The notes under the pieces are model-generated. The model made no database searches and was not told the DNA's origin. It was given only the letters and a program-made list of their open reading frames with translations. Positions 1-4,604 of a DNA stretch of 5,507 nucleotides are shown in pieces. The stretch's first letter is position 1. The number at the start of each line of letters is the position of its first letter. Made by a program: the position numbers and the translations under genes. Source of the DNA: Bacteroidales bacterium (GTDB taxonomy: Bacteria > Bacteroidota > Bacteroidia > Bacteroidales > JAADGE01); NCBI GenBank assembly GCA_024762915.1, contig JANTGL010000196.1, positions 1 through 5,507 of the forward strand. The letters run 5' to 3'.

Positions 1-338
1 GAAATCTCATTTCTGACGATTGAAATCGGATGTCTGGATCCTTTTTCAAGAGAATTGCCGGGTAAGGTTAAATCCAAACCGATTTTGACTTCGTCTTTTG
101 ATTTCAAGTTTTGTTTTAATGCATTAACTTTATCCGTTACTTCATTTTTTAATGTATTCAACACTTGCCCGAATTCTTTTTTTTGTTCATTCGGTACATT
201 TTTAAAATCTTTAAACAATTCGGTTACCAAACCGCCTTTTTTCGATAAGTATTTTATTCTGAAATCTTCAATTTCATCTGCAAGGTCAGAAGAAAAACTT
301 TTTACCTCGTTTAATAACTCTTTTGCTTTATCTAACAT
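1..338 (-). CDS. pheS: Phenylalanyl-tRNA synthetase alpha subunit, N-terminal part (cut by window edge)
   Basis: The alpha subunit of the cytoplasmic alpha2-beta2 enzyme charges tRNA-Phe with phenylalanine. Only the first 112 codons are in the window; the family is about 340 residues, so the catalytic class II core lies beyond the left edge. Residues 1-85 are a charged, helical stretch (MLDKAKELLNEVKSF, then FRIKYLSKKG at 26-35 and FKNVPNEQKKEFG at 45-57) typical of the PheS N-terminal tRNA-binding coiled coil. It is followed by DLTLPG (89-94) and G-SRHPISIV (100-108), the G..HP segment that opens the catalytic domain. The ATG at 336-338 was chosen because MLDKAKELL matches the usual PheS start and the leader between it and the upstream stop holds no other start. 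It follows the cyclophilin gene by 26 bases on the same strand with no hairpin or TAnnTTTG box between, so co-transcription is likely. A plus-strand reading frame over the same bases is only its antisense shadow. Confidence 0.93.
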   Translation of the reverse strand, partial: MLDKAKELLNEVKSFSSDLADEIEDFRIKYLSKKGGLVTELFKDFKNVPNEQKKEFGQVLNTLKNEVTDKVNALKQNLKSKDEVKIGLDLTLPGNSLEKGSRHPISIVRNEI

Positions 339-364
339 CTTGTTTTATATTTTATTGTACAAGT

Positions 365-1207
365 TTATTCAACAATTACTTTAATAATCATTTTGACATC
401 TTTAACCGGTCTGTCGTTTTTATCCGTTTTTACCGCAGCAATTTTATCAATGACTTCCGTCCCTTCGACAAGTTCTCCGAAAACCGTATAATTGTTGTCT
501 AGGTGCGGAGTTCCGCCGATTGTTTTATAAACAGTTCTTTTATAAGTCGGTATTTTCGTAATTTTAAAATCGTCTTTCTTTTTAATGTCTTCAATTAATT
601 TGTCGAAAGCCGGTTTGTTGCCGGTCATTCTGTAATTTGTTGCTTCTTTATTAATTTCAGGATGTGAAGATATATAATTTCCGATTGAACTTTTCTCTTC
701 TAATATATCTAATTCTTCATCGGTAAAGATTCTTCCCTGAACAATATAAAACTGCGAACCGGACGATTTTTTTAAAGGATTAACATTATCACCTTCGCGT
801 GCTGCAGCAATGACCCCTTTTTTGTGAAACAACGAATCGTTAAATTCGGCATCTATTTCATAATCGGGACCGCCGTTTCCGAGCATTTTGCCGGAAGGTG
901 CATTTTTTGAATCCGGATCGCCGCCTTGAATCATAAATTGATTAATTACTCGATGAAATAACAAATCGTTATAATAACCTTCTTTTGCAAGTTTGATAAA
1001 ATTGGCTTTATGTTTCGGCGTTTGGCCGTACAATTTAATTTTCATATTCCCGTACGGGGTTTCAATTAAAATTAAAGTATCTCCGGTTGTTTTATTTCCG
1101 ATTCCGGAAGGAGTTCCCGTGCTTTTATTTGAATTCCCGGATTGACAGGCGGAAATCGAAAACAAAGCAATTGCCGTAAAAAAAACGAATTTTTTAAATG
1201 TCTTCAT
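365..1207 (-). CDS. Cyclophilin-type peptidyl-prolyl cis-trans isomerase, lipoprotein
   Basis: This enzyme catalyses cis-trans isomerisation of X-Pro bonds and probably helps proteins fold in the periplasm. The N-terminus has KKFVFFTAIALFSISAC, a signal peptide with lipobox SISA-C, so Cys21 should be lipidated; a polar Ser/Gly/Thr tether follows to about residue 43. The cyclophilin fold starts at TPYGNMKIKLY (50-60). Seen catalytic residues, by analogy to human CypA: FHR at 84-86 (Arg55 equivalent R86), F91, M92, Q94 in QGGDP, and GSQF at 150-153. The CypA Trp121 position is His235, which predicts weak cyclosporin binding. Between GSQFYIVQG and HLDNNYTVFGE (235-245) there is an insertion of about 75 residues (158-234), so the protein is 280 rather than about 165-190 residues. 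The end VKDVKMIIKVIVE is the usual last strand. The start at 1207 is supported by the signal peptide. It is divergent from the serpin gene and probably heads an operon with pheS. Confidence 0.93.
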   Translation of the reverse strand: MKTFKKFVFFTAIALFSISACQSGNSNKSTGTPSGIGNKTTGDTLILIETPYGNMKIKLYGQTPKHKANFIKLAKEGYYNDLLFHRVINQFMIQGGDPDSKNAPSGKMLGNGGPDYEIDAEFNDSLFHKKGVIAAAREGDNVNPLKKSSGSQFYIVQGRIFTDEELDILEEKSSIGNYISSHPEINKEATNYRMTGNKPAFDKLIEDIKKKDDFKITKIPTYKRTVYKTIGGTPHLDNNYTVFGELVEGTEVIDKIAAVKTDKNDRPVKDVKMIIKVIVE

Positions 1208-1225
1208 TTGTTTAATTTGTTAATT

Positions 1226-1257
1226 ATTGCTAATTTGCAAAATTAAAATTAAATTTG
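1226..1257 (+). promoter_or_regulatory. Candidate promoter of the serpin gene
   Basis: TAAATTTG at 1250-1257 matches the Bacteroidota -7 consensus TAnnTTTG exactly. ATTG at 1226-1229 matches three of four bases of the TTTG -33 element, with 20 bases between them, which is the normal spacing. The predicted transcript start near 1263 gives a leader of about 50 bases before the serpin ATG. The -7 box lies only four bases from the candidate -7 box of the divergent cyclophilin gene, so the two promoters probably overlap. A second, weaker possibility is TTTG at 1207-1210 with TAATTTG at 1231-1237, which is one base short of consensus. Confidence 0.45.
1238..1245 (-). promoter_or_regulatory. Candidate -7 box for the cyclophilin-pheS operon
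   Basis: On the minus strand the bases read TAATTTTG, a full match to the Bacteroidota -7 consensus TAnnTTTG. They lie about 30 bases upstream of the cyclophilin start codon, giving a predicted leader of roughly 25 bases. No clear TTTG -33 element is seen at the expected distance upstream, so the call rests on the -7 box and position alone in an AT-rich stretch. Confidence 0.4.
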
Positions 1258-1314
1258 ATTTATGAATAATCTTTCATATTTCATCTTATAATTAAACATG
1301 AAAACCGAAACATT

Positions 1315-2502
1315 ATGAAAAATTTCTTTTTAATTCCGCTTGCAATTTTTGTGATGAATAAGGCATATTCACAAGATTATAAAAAACAAGTTAAGAATAA
1401 TAATCAATTTACTTTTGAATTATTTTCCGATTTAAACGCGGCAAACAAGAATTTATTTTTATCACCATTCAGTGTTTCTTCTGCATTGGCAATGACTTAT
1501 GAAGGGGCAAGAAATAAAACAAGAGAAGAAATGTCCGACATTTTACGGTTTCCGAAAGATGCCGAAACAATTAACGGAAGTTTTAAAAACTTGATTTCCG
1601 AAACCCAAAAATCGACAAACCCGAAATTTTATATTTTAACTGTTGCAAATTCAATTTGGGCACAAAAAGATTACAATTTTTTACATGCTTTTTTTTCGAC
1701 TGTTAAAGACTGTTATGATGCAAAAATTGAGGCAGTAAACTTTAAAACCGGAGAAGAAAGAGAGCTTGCAAGAGAAAAAATCAATCATTGGACTGCAGAA
1801 AAAACCAATAATAAAATTAAAAATTTATTAGATATAAATACGCTTGATAAAGATACAAAAATGGTTTTGGTAAATGCGGTTTATTTTTTGGCAAAGTGGG
1901 ATAAATCTTTTAATAAAAAACTTACCGAAACTGATACTTTCTTCGGGCTGCCGCAAAATACGAAGAAATATTTTATGCATACGAAAAACAGAATGAAATA
2001 TGCAGAAAATGAGCATGTTAAACTTCTGGAGATTCCTTATAAAGACAAGCGTGCCTCAATGATAATTCTTATGCCTGATACGTCTTTAAATTATAATGAA
2101 TTTACAACAAATTTAACGCTTTATTCATATGATAAACTTTATAAAAAAGCGGAATATCATAATGTCATACTTACTTTACCCAAATTTAAACTTGACTATA
2201 AAAATGACTTGTCAAAAATACTTTATGATGCCGGGATGCGCAGAGCATTCACGAACCATGCCGATTTTTCGGGCATGACATGCAAAAAAGAGCTTCGAAT
2301 TGATAAGATCATTCATCAAACATTTATTAATGTTGATGAATCTGGAACCGAAGCCGCGGCAGCCACGGCGGTTGTCATGAAACGTATTACATCGGTAAAT
2401 CCTTCTGATTTAATTAAATTCAATGCAAATCATCCCTTTGTTTTTTTAATCAAAGAAAATACGACCGGAAGTATTTTATTTATCGGTCAATTGGTAAATT
2501 AA
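1315..2502 (+). CDS. Secreted serpin (serine/cysteine protease inhibitor)
   Basis: Serpins trap proteases by offering a reactive-centre loop that, once cut, inserts into a beta sheet and distorts the bound enzyme. Residues 1-19 form a signal peptide (KNFFLIPLAIFVMNKAYS) with an A-Y-S cleavage site before Gln20; there is no lipobox, so the product should be released to the periplasm or outside. Serpin landmarks in order: NLFLSPFSVSSALAMTYEGA (46-65), NAVYFLAKW (187-195), LTLPKFKLDYKNDL (286-299), AGMRRAF (306-312), ADFSGM (316-321), the hinge DESGTEAAAATA (341-352), and the end HPFVFLIK...GSILFIGQ (373-392). The hinge has Thr at P14 and small residues at P12-P9, the pattern of inhibitory rather than non-inhibitory serpins. 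The exposed loop carries Lys356-Arg357-Ile358-Thr359; counting 17 residues from P17 (Glu342) puts P1 at Ile358, or Arg357 if the hinge is one shorter. The total length of 395 is normal. The target protease is unknown. The mazG-like gene follows after 10 bases. Confidence 0.95.
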   Translation: MKNFFLIPLAIFVMNKAYSQDYKKQVKNNNQFTFELFSDLNAANKNLFLSPFSVSSALAMTYEGARNKTREEMSDILRFPKDAETINGSFKNLISETQKSTNPKFYILTVANSIWAQKDYNFLHAFFSTVKDCYDAKIEAVNFKTGEERELAREKINHWTAEKTNNKIKNLLDINTLDKDTKMVLVNAVYFLAKWDKSFNKKLTETDTFFGLPQNTKKYFMHTKNRMKYAENEHVKLLEIPYKDKRASMIILMPDTSLNYNEFTTNLTLYSYDKLYKKAEYHNVILTLPKFKLDYKNDLSKILYDAGMRRAFTNHADFSGMTCKKELRIDKIIHQTFINVDESGTEAAAATAVVMKRITSVNPSDLIKFNANHPFVFLIKENTTGSILFIGQLVN

Positions 2503-2512
2503 TCGGTTTATA

Positions 2513-2842
2513 ATGACACTGAAAAAAGCCCAAGAAACGGTAGAAAATTGGATTAAAGCATACGGGATTCGTTATTTTAACGAATTAACGAATATGGCGA
2601 TTTTAACGGAAGAAGTCGGGGAACTTGCACGGATTATTTCAAGAAAATTCGGAGAACAATCATACAAAGAATCGGATAAAAACATGAGGCTTGAAGATGA
2701 AATGGCAGATATTTTGTTTGTTCTTATATGCATGGCAAATCAAACGGGAACGGATTTAACCGAGGCACTTGAAAAAAATCTTGAAAAGAAAACAAAACGA
2801 GATAAAAAAAGACATTTCTCAAATAAAAAGCTGAAAAAATAA
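2513..2842 (+). CDS. MazG-like nucleotide pyrophosphohydrolase (YpjD type)
   Basis: This is a small all-alpha NTP pyrophosphohydrolase of the MazG superfamily, expected to hydrolyse a (d)NTP to (d)NMP and pyrophosphate in the cytoplasm and so clear non-canonical nucleotides. The divalent-metal motif EExxE(12-28)ExxD is complete: E33, E34 and E37 in EEVGE, and E63 with D66 in EDEMADILFVL. A downstream helix (ANQTGTDLTEALEKNL, 75-90) and a basic tail with KRDKKRHFSNKKLKK (95-109) match the single-domain 105-115 residue subfamily of which B. subtilis YpjD is a member; it is not the two-domain E. coli MazG. The substrate cannot be told from the sequence. It begins 10 bases after the serpin stop, so the two genes are probably co-transcribed, although no functional link is obvious. 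No terminator hairpin is seen after it before the tRNA promoter. Confidence 0.9.
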   Translation: MTLKKAQETVENWIKAYGIRYFNELTNMAILTEEVGELARIISRKFGEQSYKESDKNMRLEDEMADILFVLICMANQTGTDLTEALEKNLEKKTKRDKKRHFSNKKLKK

Positions 2843-2862
2843 TTTTAATTTTGGTTTTTTAT

Positions 2863-2870
2863 TACATTTG
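2863..2870 (+). promoter_or_regulatory. Candidate -7 box of the tRNA-Lys (and deoC) promoter
   Basis: TACATTTG is an exact TAnnTTTG match lying 18 bases before the first base of the mature tRNA, so the predicted start near 2877 leaves a 5' leader of about 12 bases. No TTTG is present at the usual -33 distance (around 2840); the only nearby TTTG, at 2850-2853, is too close. It is the only consensus promoter element between the mazG-like gene and deoC. Confidence 0.5.
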
Positions 2871-2888
2871 CACGCTTATTTTTAAGTT

Positions 2889-2961
2889 CGGCCTGTAGCT
2901 CAGTTGGCAGAGCACGTGACTCTTAATCTCGGGGTCGTGGGTTCGAGCCCCACCGGGCCGA
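2889..2961 (+). tRNA. tRNA-Lys, anticodon CUU
   Basis: It folds as a 73-base cloverleaf. The acceptor stem CGGCCTG (2889-2895) pairs with CGGGCCG (2954-2960) over seven pairs, including one T-G wobble at 6-67. The D arm is GCTC/GAGC with a GG-bearing loop. The anticodon loop CTCTTAA (2920-2926) puts CTT at positions 34-36, which reads the lysine codon AAG. The T arm is GTGGG-TTCGAGC-CCCAC. The discriminator base is A (2961). CCA is not encoded, since CTTTTTTT follows. Two points are unusual: the first pair is C1-G72 where tRNA-Lys commonly has G1-C72, and the anticodon stem CGTGA/TCTCG contains a T-T mismatch at 29-41. All other invariant positions (T8, A14, G18, G19, T33, T54-T55-C56, A58) are intact, so it is probably functional. 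A separate tRNA-Lys(UUU) is expected elsewhere in the genome for AAA codons. Confidence 0.93.
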
Positions 2962-2980
2962 CTTTTTTTAAACACATTTT

Positions 2981-3874
2981 ATGGATATAAACAAGCTATT
3001 AGCTTCGTTCCGAACAGAAGTTAATGATTCTGTCATTGAAAAAGACGTAAAAAAAATCACAGGAAATATTTCTGCAATTTACACCGTTCAAACCTTAAAA
3101 CAAATTTTCGGATTTATTGACTTAACAACACTTAACAATACGGATACACCGGAAAGGGTAAAACAATTTACGGAGAAAGTAAACAATTTTAATACGCATT
3201 TTCCCGACATGCCGAATGTTGCTTCTATTTGTGTTTATCCGACTCTGGTTAAACATGTTAAACAGAATTTGAAAACTGAAAATGTTAAAATCACATCTGT
3301 CGCAGGCGGTTTTCCTTCGGCACAAACATTTCTTGATTTGAAGCTTATTGAAACACAACGAGCGATAGAAAACGGTGCGAATGAAATTGACATGGTTATT
3401 TCCGGCGGAACTTTGTTAAGCGGAGATTATCAAACCGTTTATGATGAAATTAAAGCCGTTAAGGATGTCTGCGGAGATATTCACCTAAAAGTTATTTTAG
3501 AAAGCGGGTCTTTGGAAAATCTTACAAATGTTAAAATTGCATCTGTTATTGCTCTTGAAGCCGGTGCCGATTTTTTAAAAACATCAACCGGAAAAATGAC
3601 ACCTGCAGCAAGTCCGGAAGCCGTTTATGTGATGGCAGAAACCATAAAATCGTATTTTGAAAAAACAGGAAAAAAAACAGGGATAAAACCCGCCGGCGGT
3701 ATTTCTGATTCCGAAACGGCATTAAAATATTTTGCCCTGATTAAAGCTGTTTTAGGAGATAATTGGCTCAATTCCGAGTTTTTCAGAATCGGAACCAACA
3801 ATTTGCCTAATAAATTATTGAATGATATTTCAAAAATGAGTTCCGAACAAAAAGAAGAGATTTTGTATTTTTAG
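2981..3874 (+). CDS. deoC: Deoxyribose-phosphate aldolase (DERA), long E. coli-like form
   Basis: DERA cleaves 2-deoxy-D-ribose 5-phosphate to glyceraldehyde 3-phosphate and acetaldehyde, the last step of deoxynucleoside catabolism, in the cytoplasm. The TIM-barrel landmarks are FIDLTTLNNTDT (45-56, like E. coli DLTTLN), ICVYP (83-87), AGGFPSAQT (108-116), NGANEIDMVI (131-140), LKVILESG (169-176), ADFLKTSTGK (196-205), IKPAGGIS (235-242) and FFRIGTNN (267-274). The catalytic set is complete: Schiff-base Lys200, proton-relay Lys236 and Asp137, equivalent to Lys167, Lys201 and Asp102 of E. coli DeoC. At the phosphate site Asn273-Asn274 replace the E. coli Ser238-Ser239 pair. The C-terminus ends Tyr-Phe, so Tyr296 may play the part of E. 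coli's C-terminal tyrosine. At 297 residues it is longer than the E. coli protein (259), mainly through an N-terminal helical region. It begins 19 bases after tRNA-Lys with no promoter box of its own, and ends just before a strong terminator. Confidence 0.94.
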   Translation: MDINKLLASFRTEVNDSVIEKDVKKITGNISAIYTVQTLKQIFGFIDLTTLNNTDTPERVKQFTEKVNNFNTHFPDMPNVASICVYPTLVKHVKQNLKTENVKITSVAGGFPSAQTFLDLKLIETQRAIENGANEIDMVISGGTLLSGDYQTVYDEIKAVKDVCGDIHLKVILESGSLENLTNVKIASVIALEAGADFLKTSTGKMTPAASPEAVYVMAETIKSYFEKTGKKTGIKPAGGISDSETALKYFALIKAVLGDNWLNSEFFRIGTNNLPNKLLNDISKMSSEQKEEILYF

Positions 3875-3887
3875 AATTTCTTTCAAA

Positions 3888-3926
3888 AACAAAAAAGCGA
3901 AGTTTATAAATCTTCGCTTTTTTGTT
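3888..3926. terminator. Bidirectional intrinsic terminator between convergent units
   Basis: A perfect 15-pair inverted repeat (3888-3902 with 3912-3926) has a core AGCGAAG/CTTCGCT and a nine-base loop TTTATAAAT. The plus strand carries six T after the GC-rich core (3918-3923) and the minus strand gets the mirror-image run from the six A at 3891-3896, so it can stop transcription both ways. It lies 13 bases after the deoC stop and about 55 bases beyond the stop of the minus-strand RDD gene, exactly between the two convergent units. Confidence 0.9.
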
Positions 3927-3980
3927 AGCATACATCCTTGCTGTTAAAACGTATGTTTTTCAGCTGTTTGCCGGCATCTG
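3927..3980. other. Short spacer with a weak hairpin
   Basis: Between the main terminator and the RDD gene stop, CATAC (3929-3933) can pair with GTATG (3951-3955), followed by TTTTT. The stem is only five pairs with a 17-base loop, so it is at best an auxiliary plus-strand terminator. Nothing else is recognised here. Confidence 0.2.
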
Positions 3981-4574
3981 TTATTTATCTTTATTATCAT
4001 TCACTACTTTTGTATTTGAAAAGTTATCATGAAAACCAAATTTCGTGAATAAAAATGAAAATTTATCCAATGGTATTAACCTGCAAAATGTCCTTGTAAT
4101 AATATCAGAATTTTCAGGTATTTCCTCATTTATCATAGTAACTCTTGTTTTTGTGATATATTTTCCAATCGTCTTTTTAAAACGAATCTCCATAATTGCA
4201 TAATAAAGAATATAAACTCCCACAAAAATGATATAATTCATTACACTGCTAACAGATCTGTCTATTGGTAAAATTATAAATTGAACCAATATGCTAATAA
4301 AAAATATAACAATTGTATCTACAAATAGATTTATTATACGAAGTGATGAACTTGCAACATTATTTTTAAACGATTCAATTTTTTCATCTTCATCAATAGC
4401 TTTTTCTTGTATTTTCTCAATTTCATCTAATTTTAATCCGCGCTTTTTTATTTCATTAATTGCAGCTTCAACAGCCATTTGATTATAATCATCTCTTTGT
4501 ATAACGACAATTCTGATTAATTCCTCGTCTGACCTTTGAGACATTACGTTTGAATATTCATTATCCATATCCAT
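3981..4574 (-). CDS. RDD-family small membrane protein
   Basis: This is an inner-membrane protein of the RDD family, whose function is generally unknown; some members have been linked to ion or sodium transport. The soluble N-terminal part (residues 1-70) has SDEELIRIVVIQRDDYNQMAVEAAINEIKKRG (15-46), a helical module often found before membrane domains in Bacteroidota. The RDD domain follows: R79 and D86 within LRIINLFVDTIVIFF (first membrane helix about 79-103), a second helix about 111-130 (MNYIIFVGVYILYYAIMEI), then the signature GKYITKTRVTMINEE (137-151), TRTFCRLIP (160-168), FHDNFSNTKVV (181-191). The ATG at 4572-4574 was chosen as the longest; Met3 and Met11 are possible alternatives. 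It is third in a row after rpiB and deoC on the same strand, 30 bases from deoC, so it may share their transcript. By eye it is more AT-rich, with more ATA and AGA codons, than its neighbours. A link to sugar-phosphate breakdown is not evident. Confidence 0.85.
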   Translation of the reverse strand: MDMDNEYSNVMSQRSDEELIRIVVIQRDDYNQMAVEAAINEIKKRGLKLDEIEKIQEKAIDEDEKIESFKNNVASSSLRIINLFVDTIVIFFISILVQFIILPIDRSVSSVMNYIIFVGVYILYYAIMEIRFKKTIGKYITKTRVTMINEEIPENSDIITRTFCRLIPLDKFSFLFTKFGFHDNFSNTKVVNDNKDK

Positions 4575-4604
4575 TCTTTAAAATTGCTGACATCTCTGTA
4601 TCTG

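Noticed and set aside
55..384. Plus-strand open frame of 109 codons
   Set aside because: It is antisense to the clear pheS N-terminus and the gap after it, and its product resembles no known family.
1207..1237. TTTG (1207-1210) with TAATTTG (1231-1237) as the main serpin promoter
   Set aside because: The spacing is good, but the -7 box is one base shorter than TAnnTTTG. The ATTG/TAAATTTG pair slightly downstream fits better, so this is kept only as an alternative.
1828..2016. Minus-strand open frame inside the serpin gene
   Set aside because: It lies wholly within a well-conserved serpin region including the NAVYFLAKW motif; no family features and no promoter.
2850..2870. TTTG at 2850-2853 as the -33 element for the tRNA promoter
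   Set aside because: It is only 9 bases from the -7 box, where about 19-20 are needed.
3122..3358. Minus-strand open frame inside the long deoC
   Set aside because: Antisense shadow of conserved DERA sequence, with an unlikely residue composition.
4291..4482. Plus-strand open frame inside the RDD gene
   Set aside because: Antisense to the N-terminal module and first membrane helix of the RDD protein; no supporting signal.
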